DNA of 64,000 nucleotides from Galaxea fascicularis. Its lineage: Eukaryota; Cnidaria; Anthozoa; Scleractinia; Euphylliidae. Positions 34,635 to 46,511 of this stretch are shown here, piece after piece. The stretch spans positions 23,765,077-23,829,076 of the forward strand of contig OX419342.1 of the NCBI GenBank assembly GCA_948470475.1. The letters run 5' to 3'. Below the pieces are notes generated by a model. It was not told where the DNA came from and did not search any database. It saw nothing but the letters and a program-made list of their open reading frames with translations. The translations under genes were made by a program, and so were the position numbers. Within the stretch, counting starts at the first letter, position 1, and every line of letters begins with the position of its first letter.

Positions 34635-34756
34635 GTGATCTCAATCCCATTTCCCAGCCTTTCTTTAGACCAAATCCCAGTCCCAGTGTTGAAATTGAAG
34701 AGAAATCCCAGAGCAGGTTTTTCATCATTAGAAACGTCGAGTTTTATGACCGGCAA
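34635..34756. repeat. 122-bp block, copy 1 of a flanking direct repeat
   Basis: It runs from gtgatctcaatccc to gaccggcaa and is repeated in the same orientation at 35147-35268 with only about three differences. The two copies bracket a MITE and the first patatin exon. Confidence 0.85.
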
Positions 34757-34797
34757 CTAGACCGGTGGCCCTTGAGGGCGAAGGGTCTAATTATTTT

Positions 34798-34993
34798 AGT
34801 ATCACCCAACTAGTCGGACCGAAAAGGCAATAATATAGTTAGCAAATGCAAGTTGAGGAAATATTTATTTGGGAATAAAACGAAAGAAAACGTCACGCTC
34901 GATTGCTAGTCGAGGACTATTACTAATAGTTCTATAGTAGCGTAGCCAATCAAAATGCAGGATTTGTATTAGTCCACTAGTTGGGTGATACTA
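34798..34993. mobile_element. 196-bp MITE just upstream of the patatin first exon
   Basis: The inverted ends tagtatcacccaactag and ctagttgggtgatacta enclose blocks shared with 18386-18545. The homology continues left to about 34758. The element ends 27 bases before the inferred acceptor of the first visible patatin exon. Confidence 0.75.
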
Positions 34994-35020
34994 AACAGAC
35001 TTATGCCCGTATTGTTTCAG

Positions 35021-38000
35021 AGATCAGTGGTATGGCAGTAAATCAAGGAAGGTTGGAGGAAGTAGCTCTTTTACCAGAGGAGCAAACAGAAAAGATCGAC
35101 GTTCCCAACACTCCTAGTGGTCTTTTAAAGAAAGGTATGTTGAAGGGTGATCTCAATCCCATTTCCCAGCCTTTCTTTAGACCAAATCCCAGTCCCAGCG
35201 TTGAAATTGAAGAGAAATCCCAGAGCAGGTTTTTCATCATTACGAACGTCGAGTTTTATGACCGGCAATTCTGTGTTGCGATGCTCTTTTTAGAACTGTT
35301 TTTGCTGAGTAATAGGTATAAATGCTTGTTATTTTTGTGAACGTTTGCATGGTATGTTGCACTGCCGGGGTGCAGTTCTCTGGTTTGTTTTAGACGTTTT
35401 CTTCTTTCATACCTTTTGTTTTAGCTACTGAACTCAGATAAATGTCCAACTATTCTGTCTTTATAATAGCGGACGTGTGACTTTTGTTCCCAGTCCGAGT
35501 GACCCAAATCCATTTCTTCCAGTGTAAAAACAGCCAAATCCCATTTCCGATTTTGCCCCTTCAGGACCCTCCATGGTTTATCAGTTTGAACGGCTTGAAG
35601 ACCAATCTCAGCAATCGGGTGGATCCCATTCTAAGACAGAAAAAACTACCACAATTACCACAGGCATTGCATTTTCCGGGGGAGGCATTCGATCGGCGGC
35701 ATTCTGCTCTGGAGCACTGCGAAGGATGTTGAGAACAGATGTCTCCATGAATGTGTATCTGAGCTGCGTGTCCGGGGGAGGCTACACAGGGGCAGCTTTT
35801 CTTGACTGGAAATACAAACCAGGCAAACCTCCGCGGCCTGACTCCACTGACGGTGATAACCGTGAATCTAGAGAGGACGTTGAATCTGGCCTACACGACC
35901 GTTTCTTTGAAAACATGCGGAAGAATGCTGGCTACGTATGCAACTGGAATAAATGCGTTCAGGGAACCGCTGAAGCAGTCATTTTTTTCGTCATCTTGAT
36001 TGTCACTGTGTTCATTCTTCCATGTGTCTTGTGGCTGCCCTATTCATTGCCAGTAGCCGTGATTGTAGACTTCCTGTTTGGTGACATCTTGCGCGAGGGA
36101 AATACTTGTTCACAGCCTACGAAATCCAGTTTGACCAGGTCATCCAAACTGGTGATGGAGTTGTATGATGACTGTGCCCCATCCGGCTCGCGCGTGTGTC
36201 TCTTTGTCCTAACATCTCTTGCATCTTTAATACTCTATTTTGTTTCACGAAGGAAATGCTCTCGACGTTTTAGAGGCCCTCTCAGGTTTCTGTCGATAGT
36301 TTGTTGGTTGGTGTTTGTTTTCACTTTCTTTCCCTGGTTTGCACATGATGTCCTTTACCCTATGAAAGCCTGGATCCAAGTCTTAGCGTTTGTCATCCTG
36401 CTTGTGGTTCCGTTCAACTTTCCGATCGTTCGTCAGTATGCTGCAGTATACATTGCGTTTTATGCGTACACCTACATTATCTGCTGGAAAGTGTTTAAGC
36501 GGATAGAGTTGTTTGGAGCGGTGCTGTACTCCGATTCTGTGTTCTACGCTCTCTTAATGTTTTGTGCCGTGATCTTCTTGTTGTTTCCGGTCTTGGGTTC
36601 CATACATCAGACGTGTTTTAACGTCTACTACAGGTATGTAAACATCAGTAAGGGACCGTCTATTTTTTTTATGGGATGAGGGGACGCCAAAAAAAATGCT
36701 TGTGAGGGGGGGGGGGGGACGCAGACAATTATTTCCAAATCACAATCCTCCAAATCCCCCCAGCAGAATTCGAAGAAATTACGTGCAGGTTGCGTGATTT
36801 GGTGTGGTTTGCTTCCCATGATTGAGAAAGTGACCCGAGTTTTGTTAATCACCTACAGATCAAAGTATAGGAAATACCAAAACAAATGCGAATTACTTTC
36901 GATACTCACTCGAAGGTTTATCTCCCAATGGGCTATTAGTTTGCACCATAACATATCACATATCATATCTTGGCTCACAGTCACCACGGCCGCAAAAGCA
37001 GTGAAAGTTCCGTACCGTTGAAAACGGCTAACAATCTTTCTGAGGACAGTACGCGTTGCAAATCATGAGAAATCTGCGTTTTGGAAAATCTACCATTGCA
37101 CTAGTGAAGAATTTCCCCTCTGACTGCGTTAAAGATGGGTTTTTCAGGCTCGTAGGTTCGGTTTTGCGTGGTTTCTTGTCACCATTTTGTAAACAAGCTA
37201 AATTTTCCGTATAAGGAACATCCCTTGTTTGTACAATCCAATCAGAAAACGCCAGTTTTGATTTGAATATTGATATGCTCGTTTCCAAAATGAATGCATT
37301 CTCAAATAATCGATCCATCAATATCATTTGATTAGTAATCTACACGGGTACGCTTGAGCAGGTTCGACTGTAAATCTCCAGGCAATATCCAAAATCTGTC
37401 AGATTTAAACAAATGACAGCAGGCCTTAAGTCACGTGTCCCTGACCATAAGTCACAACCCCTGCCAACCGAGAGAAGACTAGTGCGACTGGTGGACCAAA
37501 AATGGCGGCAAATTTGAAAGTTTGTAAAATTATTAAAAATTGCGCGTTTTGCTCGAATCGAAAAAGCTTTTTCGTAGAAGTTCATTGGGTGATGTTTAGA
37601 TTCATTTCAGAAAATTTAAAAAAAGTGCTGTTTTGGCCATTTTAACCTGCATAGTGGGTATTGGTCGATTTGAGCCTGCGGCATGGGGCGAGAAAAATCG
37701 GCAACGCCCAACCTCGTTCCCAGGGCTTTTCCCTAGAAAGAAAGATGACGGCGGGATTTTTTCTTTCTAGGGAAAAGTCCTGGGAACGAGGTTGGGCTGC
37801 GCCTGCTCGTTGCACACATAAACGAGGCTGCTGAGAGGCTAATGTAGAATTGGTAAAGAATTTTTGCGTTTTATCCAGCAGAACTGTTAAAAATAAGAAG
37901 TAAAAGATTTGAAAGGTATATTGAGAAAAAAGGACACCAACTAACAAAAAGATGAAATTAAAGTCCAAGTCAAACCTGAAGCACAAAGGCGGATTTTGTA

Positions 38001-39498
38001 CTGAGAACAACAAACCCTTTGTGTTGGTTTTTCTTTTCATGACATTTTCCCCGTTTGTGTTTGTTCAGGTATAGACTGTCTAAAGCGTTCTTCAAGCGTG
38101 TTGCAAGGTTACACTGGGAGGACTGTTTTCCTTGGTGCGTTCAGCTCAGACGCGCTCTAGATCTTGGGCGACAGAGGAATCCAACTTACCATGGTAAAGC
38201 GCAAGCTATGTTGAACAATGATGAAGAGCCAACTATGATGAACAATGATAAAGAGCTAAAACTGGATCGTCTGGCCAACCCCCGGAGCCAGTACCCCACG
38301 TTTATCAGTAACATTACTGTGAACAACTAGCAAATCGTCGAAAACAAGGATGACGAAAGCCATCATCTTCTGGCGTTTTCGCCAGAAGAAGTCAAGCTTA
38401 TCGGCAAATATGTGACAGAAAATGGGGACACGATACCGACAGATGAACTGTTTAACGGACTATTCCGTCCCAAAGACATGAGACTGTCCTCAGCAATGGC
38501 CATATCGGGAGCCGCTTTAAGCTTTGATATGGGACACTATGAGAATAAGCTGGACATGGTGTTGGATCTGTTGGCTTTGCTTGGAATAGGTATGGGAGAC
38601 GAAAAAGTATGCAATCAAAAGGAGGAGGAAGGAAACGGCCCATACTATAAGGTTTGTGATTCTCATAATGTTCCCTTAAACGTATCAGGTTTTTACATTA
38701 AAGATCCCGTTTTAGTGGTCGTGGAACGCTCAAAACGGATACACTGTACCGTGTTAATCATGTTTTATCTGCAGTGGCGAATCCAAATAAGGTTGGGGGC
38801 CCTCTTTAAAAATTGTTTGGTCGTTTCGCGGATTTTCGGGGCCTAGGCTTTGGTCCCCAAATAAGAAGGAGGAAGGGGGGGGCAGTCCCCCCTGGGCCCT
38901 CCCGCGGATCCGCCACTGATATACCCTATATCGTTAACGAGATAGAGTCAAATTCGTAAACACATCGACGGTGATAATAGGAGATACCTTACATCTGTTG
39001 TCGAGGGGTGATGCTCTCACAAACAAGAACAGCATCCGGATTAAAAAATAATTAAATGTGTAGTCCGCGCAGTAAGCATTCCAGTGTTCGAACAACAAGT
39101 TCCGCATTCTGGCCGCGCGAAAAACTGGGGAGAGACCAAAAAGTAGATTGCGGCAAAACCTGTTCGTATGGCGTCGCTTGCTTCGCACCACGCCAATGAC
39201 TGCATGTTAATTCTTTTTGGATGTGTTTCAGTGGATCAAACCAACTCTGGTTGAAATAGTTCTCTGCCTTCCTCTCGTTGCCAGCCCGTTGGGATATTAT
39301 TTCGGACACAGCACTAACTGGGTTTTCGCGCTGGTGTTTCTTCACATCGTTATTGTGCTGTTGTTATCTTGTGTAGCTGTCCTGCATACAGGTCACGAAA
39401 GGGACTACTGTTGCTTAAGGTAAGACTGCTACAGTTACGGAACTGTTGTCCTGTTGTTGCAGCGCTTGCGCATCTTAGGACTGCCCGAGAAACCAAGG

Positions 39499-39552
<54 letters not shown>

Positions 39553-39582
39553 CATTATTTTATAAAACTGGCTTATTCGCCT

Positions 39583-39620
<38 letters not shown>

Positions 39621-39694
39621 AAGCTTTGTGTTACCACGCCAAGCCTCGCAGTCGAAACCGTGGGGGCGAGGCTTGGCGTGGTAAAATAAAGCTT

Positions 39695-39732
<38 letters not shown>

Positions 39733-40240
39733 AGGCGAATTCTGAAAACGGAACACTATGGGCGAAAGTGGCCTGAGAATAGCGTGCACTTGAATTAATG
39801 AGCAAACTTAGATTAATGAGCAAAAACAATCACTACGCACTTTCATTTTGGATTTATTACATTTGTTTGCCCTCCAACATCAAATCACCAAATTCAAGGT
39901 TTTGAAGAAACTACTGTATATTTTTCTTTACTTCAACGCCATTCATGGTAATTGAGTTTACTTCCGGCCCACAATCTAGGAGCTGCACAAGTTGGAATGA
40001 TCGCTTAGATGTTAAAAAAGCGAGGAATTACATTCTGAAATGACGTTTCCTCTGCCATAGCCTGCCAAATGGATTCTGATTGTTAAGGGGCATTCTGGTC
40101 AAATGCTTTGTTTTCCGTACACAATCTTGCCTCGATTTCTTGCAATCGGAATTAGTTCCATTAGATTGCAGTCCTTGTGAGTTTTTTTTTATGAGTTTTG
40201 GATTAGTTTAAAGGAAAGAAAGGGTCGAGTGTTTGTTTGT

Positions 40241-40271
<31 letters not shown>

Positions 40272-41333
40272 GGGCGGAGGGGATCGGAAGTCGGAGTTAA
40301 AAATTAAGGAGAATTGGAATGGGAATAATTAATAGCCAAAGCCACAACAATGTGCCCACTGGTGAACTAAGTGCTATATGTGTGTATCTTTTTCTATTCT
40401 TCTATTCACCCCATTTATACAAACAGAATGCCCCCTTAAATAATTTAACACGTTGTTGTTGTTTTCCGCAGGTTTTTTATAACTCGAATCTTTTTTGTAC
40501 GATTTCTACGTGGATTTCTTAACATCCCTAACGTTGGTACCGATCCACCGCTTGTCCTGAGACTCAGTGACGGCGGTCACTTTGAAAACCTGGCACTGCT
40601 TCCTCTACTTGAGAAAAAACTCGAAAAAATCGTTATAGTTGATGGTTCCTGCAACCTGGGCGGGGATAAATATGCCGATGAGCTGATTCGTGCGCTGGAG
40701 ATTGCCAGGAAGAAACTCCCTTGTTGGTTTGAAGGAAAGACTGTCAAGAACATTGAAGACGATATCCGCATTAATTTTCTAACCAAGGATAAAAATAAGA
40801 AACTGCCGAGGCACTATGAGTTCAAAGTTCATTACTATGATACTGAGACTGGCGAGACATCTGAAGGCGAGATCATGTTCCTTGCTCCTAGGCATCCTCG
40901 TGAAAGCAAGAAGCTTAATTATCCGGATCCAGAGCAAATTATCTGTGAACAACCAAAGGCAGGGTCACGTTCTGAGCCTTCCCAAAATGAAAGGGAACTC
41001 GGAGAGGAGTGGAAACGGCTATATCATCACAAGCTATCCAAGGCTGATTGGGGAGATGGCCCTGAGCTCACAGAAGATGAAGCCAATGAACTCAACTGGT
41101 GTTGCTGTCCCTGTTGCCACTGCAAGAAGAGTGATTGTTGCCATGGTTGCGAGTGTGAGTGCTGCTCTGACGGCTGTTGCCACTGTCTGTCTTCATGGTG
41201 TCTGGGAGAGTTTCCTCATCACAAGACAGCGAATCAGTTCTTCACTCCAAGAATGTTCGCTGCATACCACCGGGAGGGTTATGCAGCTTGCGTTGAAGCT
41301 GAACTTTTTACCAACCGGAAGTTGTTGAGCTAA
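35021..41333 (+). CDS. Multi-pass membrane patatin-like phospholipase, with internal in-frame TAG
   Basis: Five exons: 35021-35134 (ATG at 35032), 35565-36633, 38069-38606, 39232-39419 and 40472-41333. The phases fit and give 919 codons plus TAA. Patatin hallmarks are the oxyanion-hole motif GGGIR (residues 73-77), the nucleophile Ser104 in CVSGGG (first Gly of GxSxG replaced) and the catalytic Asp666 in SDGGHFEN. Between them are about seven hydrophobic segments, unusual for soluble patatins, so the two halves of the active site are joined by a membrane domain. The C-terminus holds a cluster of 16 cysteines in 35 residues (41094-41201). The expected activity is acyl-ester hydrolysis of membrane lipids. 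Codon 478 (38328-38330) is TAG; frame and family-like sequence continue after it. A product ending there would lack Asp666. The gene may be a pseudogene, a null allele or hold a base error. The first exon is inferred from splice sites only. Confidence 0.82.
35147..35268. repeat. 122-bp block, copy 2
   Basis: This is a direct repeat of 34635-34756. It begins 12 bases after the donor of the first patatin exon, inside intron 1. Confidence 0.85.
37706..37797. repeat. 92-bp hairpin with 38-base arms
   Basis: The arms gcccaacctcgttcccaggg and complement enclose a loop of about 16 bases and differ at one or two positions. The same arm motif, aacctcattcccaggg, appears in the insert inside the SINE at about 2030. 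It lies in patatin intron 2. Confidence 0.75.
38772..38918. mobile_element. 147-bp MITE with cagtggcg ends
   Basis: The inverted ends cagtggcgaatcc and ggatccgccactg differ at one position and resemble hAT-type termini. The inside is G/C-rich (ggggggg and cccccc runs). No clear 8-bp duplication is seen. It lies in patatin intron 3. Confidence 0.6.
39501..39552. repeat. (TTA)n microsatellite
   Basis: About 17 consecutive TTA/ATT units lie in patatin intron 4. The tyrosine- or leucine-rich open frames across it are artefacts of the repeat. Confidence 0.95.
39575..39740. mobile_element. 166-bp palindromic MITE
   Basis: Arms of about 75 bases run from attcgcctttgtcacacggc to their complement at 39740, with a loop of about 15-20 bases. 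The arm contains cggcggccatattgtcccgg. It lies directly after the (TTA)n tract in patatin intron 4. Confidence 0.8.
40240..40274. repeat. (GT)n followed by a G-run
   Basis: Several GT units lead into about 20 consecutive G residues in patatin intron 4. It is a simple repeat that could form quadruplex structures. Confidence 0.9.
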
Positions 41334-41689
41334 ATGAAATGACTCCTCTCTCTCCCTCAATCCAACCTCAAATGTACCAGGCTGAGGCAGTCAAATCTGG
41401 ACTGTAAATCGCAACTGAAGCACAGGTATATTTTTTCTTGCGCGGTGAAACGTTTCGTATATTTGGAAGACGTTTATTTGATATTTTGTTAACTAACGTG
41501 TCATATTCAGTGGTAGGTGGATAGTGTCGTTCGGCCTCCATTGGGTTAACATTTCTTTACTTATTGCGATTGTGTTGGTTCTACAAATGAAATCGCCAAC
41601 TGATTTGAGTTTGATAACTTAAGTGCCATGTGATCGCCCATGATGGAGCTTCAACCCTTAACTCCCAGAAGCCGAGATTAGCATGTAAG

Positions 41690-41945
41690 TTCTTCTTCCA
41701 ATATAATAAATTACGTGTTTATATTGCGCCGTTTCCATGACGAGAGGATCAACTGCGCATTACAACATTGCATGGAATGAAATAACTAAATGATAAATAC
41801 GAATTACATCACTACTAAAATAAAGATGCGTCTTGGAAAATTTTTTAAAAGTGTCCAAAGATTTGGCCATTTTAACTTCCAGAGGTAAAACGTTCCATAG
41901 TTTAGGCGCCGAAGCAACGATAAACTGTTCAGAAAGACTAATAAT
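41690..41945 (-). mobile_element. LINE reverse-transcriptase C-terminal fragment
   Basis: The minus-strand translation reads SEQFIVASAPKLWNVLPLEV, then KSLDTFKKFSKTHLYF. This is the typical closing segment of CR1/Jockey-like reverse transcriptases (compare KIWNEMPASLRELPKKHFQT in the element at 24665-26860). Only the last 70 or so codons are left. Confidence 0.72.
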
Positions 41946-43160
41946 GGAATCTTGGGAGTGAAAGGGTTAAAACAGAATCAAACAGCGACATGAACCAAGA
42001 GAAACCTGAAGCAATTTCATGGAGCCAAGTAAACGCCAAGCTCGGAAGATACAGTAGCTCTTTTTCTAAAAGGAAAAACTAGCCAACAAAAACAAAAACA
42101 AAAACAAAACTAGTATTAGCCTGTTCGTTGCTAATCTAGAAATATACGCAAGAATATTTTCAGCCTAAAATCGACAAAAAAATAAGAATATTCAGCCTAG
42201 GCCGGAAAACCAATATTCTTGTATAAAAAAAGGAAGAATTTTATACGGTTTAGTTAAAAACAAATAGGACAAAAGTCTTGGGACAATTGCCGCTTTACCC
42301 CCTCCCCCCTGCCCCATTACAATGTTGATTTTTAGCGGTTCCGAAAAAGCAGATGCGTCCATCGACGGCTGGAATATTTCAACATTGTCTGGGGGGAGGG
42401 GGGTTCTAAAGGATGCAGTAAAAGATCAACATTCGTTTCTGTTATAAGGGTAGAAGTGTACTAGTGAAATTTTCTAGTTTTCGCTCAAGTTTGTCAAGTG
42501 TCCCAAAGTGTTATGACCTGCATTGTAGTTGTATTTGTACCACACAATATTATAATCAGCCTCGGGTTTTTTCTTAAAATTTCGCAAATTTCAGCCTCGA
42601 TGTTCTTCGGATCGAAAATGTATTCTTATATATAAAAGAAAGAGTGTACATTGTGGAAGTACGTCACAGATTGTATTGATTTTGCTTCTTATTGATTGAG
42701 ATCAATGACGCAGCAAAGTCAGGCAAAGTAATACCAAAGAAAAAAAGTGGCCGCCGAATCGGTAAATAGGGCTATTACCTTCCACAATCGACCGAAAAAC
42801 ATTATAAGAAGTGAACCTCTAGGCTGACGTATCCGTATTGTAGCAAAGGTTATGGACGAGTTCCGTTCACTTTCCTTTGTCTCATGCATTCTAAACATTA
42901 GTTTAATGCTGTAAGACCGTAAAATTGACGGGTGTAACGGATTTGTAACAACGAGCGGGAGGGTGTGTTCCTTAGAAGGCTTGTTTGCGATGACATCCAT
43001 CGTCTGACAGCCTGTAGAACTAAGCACAAGAAATACAGTGCATATATAGTGCATTGCACTTGCAGTGTATTGAGCACAGATCTGGAGTCAACAATATTGT
43101 TGTGTTCCGGTGACAGCTGATCGAGTTAATCAGCTTTAATCGTTGGCACTATTTGGTCAC

Positions 43161-43222
43161 TTCCCTGCTAGCAGAGGTCTCTCAGGGCGAGAAATAAACG
43201 AGAGACCTCTGCTAGCAGGGAA
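43161..43222. mobile_element. 62-bp micro-element with 9-bp target duplication
   Basis: It is almost entirely palindrome: ttccctgctagcagaggtct on the left faces agacctctgctagcagggaa on the right around a loop of about 16 bases. The flanks tttggtcac (43152-43160) and tgtggtcac (43223-43231) differ at one base. Its ends match those of the 514-bp element at 2375-2888. Confidence 0.8.
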
Positions 43223-43702
43223 TGTGGTCACATGATATGATATTGTTCAGATTGTTTACTGACTATAAAATTGATTGAAGGAAGAAACCCTCTGTTCCCC
43301 GGGCTATTCATTCATGTAGTTATAGAATGAGAATCTTTTTAAAGTCGATTAACGGAGTTAGCTAGTTGTATATTGAAACAATAAACTTTGCAGTTTAGTT
43401 GCTGAGTGTGACGAAGGCAATCTTTAGGTGTGATTGCTAACTCACGCCATAGTTATATTGATTCCATGTTTTCCAATAGGTGATGCGTTTCCTTTTCATT
43501 CGCGTTAGTTACATGCAATTATTTTTTTAAAGGAAGGACCGTTGTAAATACTAGACCGATAGAGCGGGAAAAGAGGTGTGCTTAATCTTAATTGTTTTGT
43601 TTTGAATGCGAAACGTATTAGCAATGGGACATATTTGTTACGCTTTTATAAGGAGATTTGCTTATCAGTGGGCAGCGCGACCCACGTGCTTGAGTAATCT
43701 AA

Positions 43703-43998
43703 GGGGCGAACCATTTGACTTTTGAGGTGGGGGGTTGGAAGATTTTGAAAAAAATTCCTGCAGCCTCCAAAACAAAGAAAAAAATCCATTCATGGCCAGG
43801 TCTGAGGAAAAAAAATTCATGCATGCATTGTGCAACCAAAACAATTCTTGCAAATCATAAAAAAAAAAAAAATTATTGCGCTGCCTTTCGACTGAAAAAA
43901 AATATCTGCCTTGTTGGTCAGTTGGGAAAAAAAGTTCTTTCCACTGAGAAATCTTCCACCGCCTCCCCCCCCCTCAAAAGTCAAATGGTTCGCCCCCC
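43703..43998. mobile_element. 296-bp Harbinger-like MITE
   Basis: The inverted ends ggggcgaaccatttgacttt and aaagtcaaatggttcgcccc lie between TAA at 43700-43702 and 43999-44001. The purine-rich interior has many A-runs. The right end has two extra C residues. Confidence 0.72.
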
Positions 43999-45543
43999 TA
44001 ATATACGATTATTTCATGATCAGTTAAGTTGATGATTAGCTTTCCTTTCGATCAGTCCATTAACGTTTTCAAGAAAAGATGCTTGGCATTTCAGTATAGA
44101 TATAAAACATTTCCTCGAAACGGCGGCGATAAGAATAAAACCGGCAAATCTATTGATGTCGGCGTCCGCCTCAATTCTTGGTTTTCAGGTCACGCAAGTA
44201 AAAAATACAATCGCTTGTTAATTCAATAAATAAAGTCAAGAAATTTAGGTATTGTAGAAAAGTAATAAATAAATAATTTGTTGAAGTTTCAAGACTATGC
44301 GATATCCCGTACTTGAGTTATTCGTCAAAATTGAAGAGAACAGCATGGAGGCGCCATGATGGTATCCATCCGGATGACCACCAACATGGCGGTCGGGTAC
44401 CATTGGAAACATCTGGTTTGGCTACGTCAAAACCCAAACTGTCCCTTATATTCGAAGATACATCTGCGTCTTCGAGTTTTGGGGTCTTTCGTGTCTGCTA
44501 TCTCCGTTTTCGGTAGTGCCCTACCTTGGCCAGATATCTTGCATGTCAAGATTCATAATTACGTTTTATATGTACCGGGGTATGTGGTAAAACAACTGAA
44601 GTACCGCAAGTCGGTGACTCTGAAGGTGGATTTCGACTGTATGTGGCGTAAGTTTTAATAACATGCGTACGGAGGTAAACTTTAAGTGCCGTTTACGTAC
44701 GTGAATAAAAATAGAAACGATGTATGGGAAGTCACAAGGAAACGTAAAAGTTGAACCTCACTCAACTTTTCTATTTACGCGCGTGCTTTCATATATCGTC
44801 TCTATTTTATTTACCTACGTAAAGCCAGTTTTAACGTTACGTCCGTACTCGCGCAAAAATTACGCGACAGTAGAAATCCACCTGCGGGAGTTGGATCGAC
44901 TGCGTGCGAGGCCATCTCACTGAAGCGTCAATTAAACGTGTATGTACAAACTCTGAACAGCTTCAATACGTCGCGGTATCTGATTACTGTGGCTTTCGAT
45001 AACTTTTACCTGAAATAAATTAGAGTTTTTAAACTCATAAACTGGACAAAAACATCTTTTTTTGACAGATAAACGCATTTAATTTTCGGCGGTCTCGTCC
45101 CGGGTAGACGAGCCAAAGTGTTTACATGAGAAAAAGTTGTCCCGCTTAGCTTGCCAGGGCTACTCTGCTTGCCGAGGCGAGACAACTCGCCTCCCCGAGT
45201 TGTCTCACCTACCCGCGTGTAAACGATTGATCGAACGTTTCAAAGAAATAAGTAGAAAATTAGCTCGCCCAGTGTAACTCCGGGAAAGGGTTGTCTCGGG
45301 TACTCGAGAATGAAAATTTTTGGTGTTCGTTCATAATGACAATAGATGTTTGGTCCTTTTTTTCACACTTGATTTGAATTTACTGGACCTCACGTCCTAA
45401 CTGAGCGACTCCGCGTTTTGTGTTTATAAAAACAATTGCTGAAGCACAGTCCGAACCAAACAAGGAAATGTTCAATAGATATTGACGATATGTAATCAAA
45501 AAGCAAGAAGATCAAATGAGGATTTGTAAATTTAAGACGAATT

Positions 45544-45713
45544 TAGACTACGAGCAGTCCCTTTGTTTTCTTATAGTCCGTCGAGAGCGGAGCAAAAAAA
45601 ACAGGCCGCGCGAAAGTTGGCCGCGCGAAAGTTGGTCTCAGTTCGCGCGGCCTTTTTTTTTTCGCTCCGCTCTCGACGGACTATAAGAAAACAAAGGGAC
45701 TGCTCGTAGTCTA
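45544..45713. mobile_element. 170-bp palindromic element with perfect 9-bp target duplication
   Basis: Perfect inverted arms start tagactacgagcagtccctt and run about 53 bases before A- and T-runs, then resume with 'ggccgcgcgaa'. The 9-bp repeat agacgaatt lies at 45535-45543 and 45714-45722. The centre contains a tandem 'ggccgcgcgaaagtt'. Confidence 0.85.
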
Positions 45714-46511
45714 AGACGAATTATGAATAGGGTCAACTCTGACTAAGTCGTCTCGGTCACGCAATCCTCATATAAACAGTTGTCTCGGTGAGGAGGGTTG
45801 TCTTGGATACCTGGGCCCCAAGGTGGCGTGATGATATGCTTTTGTCATGTTACTCGAAGGTGACCGCAAATAAATGTTGCTTCTAAAAATATCTGATGTC
45901 TATGTCTTTTCATGTGCAGAGCCACAAAACGCATTTGTTGGCATTTGAACAACATTGTTGTAATTTGAGATTTTGAAAAGGTTGTTTATCTGTTGTTATT
46001 TTCTGTCGCCATCTCAGATCCATGTCATGTTTTATTAAAATTTGGTTGTCCTTTAGACCGGAAGTCCAAATATGGAACGTGGCATGATTTGAAGTATTTG
46101 AAACATAATAAAATAAATCGTGATAACGTCATTCTAAGGGGCTTTTGTATCGTCAGTTGCAACAGCTTGGGCTTTTTAAAATTAGGTGGACGGGTGTTTT
46201 AAAGTTGCTCACAAAACAAAAATCACAGCGTTCCAAAATGCTGTCAATCGCAACCTCCTTATATGGAAAGGTTACTTATGTTTTTGGCTTTTGATCACGT
46301 GGTCCTTTGAAGCTGGGAAGTGAAAAGTTGGAAAACACGATATCTTGAAAGAGTTACTTTTGGTGCACATTTCATCGAAAGAAATTCGAATTTAGGATCA
46401 GTATGGAGTGATAAAAGTTTTTGGTTTCTCACAACGGCATTACGGCACCAAAAGGAAATATCCGTGTGTGTCAAAAACCGGCTTGCCGACAGCGACTGGC
46501 GAGACGACAAA

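Larger units (their letters stand above)
29996..35020. other. Intergenic region TOGARAM1 to patatin, filled with repeats
   Basis: This holds the TOGARAM1 3' UTR, Harbinger-like elements at 31206-31564 and 32836-33787, short tandem copies of 'taccctatttcagacttga' near 34062-34105, and the first 122-bp block and MITE upstream of the patatin exon. A 60-codon open frame at 32298-32489 has no recognisable features. I see no other gene. Confidence 0.5.
41334..46511. other. Intergenic region patatin to CPES
   Basis: This contains the patatin 3' UTR, a minus-strand LINE fragment (41690-41945), a half-element near 42748-42779, a 62-bp and a 170-bp element with 9-bp duplications, a Harbinger-like MITE (43703-43998) and, at 45080-45300, repeated 'gttgtctcg' motifs of unknown nature. 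A palindromic E-box (gatcacgtggtc, 46293-46304) lies about 210 bases before the CPES start and may be regulatory. I see no further gene. Confidence 0.5.

Noticed and set aside
38317..38330. A tiny intron removing the patatin TAG (gtgaac to actag)
   Set aside because: It would be about 12 bases, far too short for a spliceosomal intron.
39454..39684. Tyrosine- or leucine-repeat protein
   Set aside because: It is a translation of the (TTA)n microsatellite.
43715..44032. Lys-rich 105-residue open frame
   Set aside because: It comes from A-runs inside the Harbinger-like MITE.
45080..45300. Coding exon or defined transposon
   Set aside because: Repeated 'gttgtctcg' motifs suggest some repeat family, but I could not define ends or a second copy well enough.
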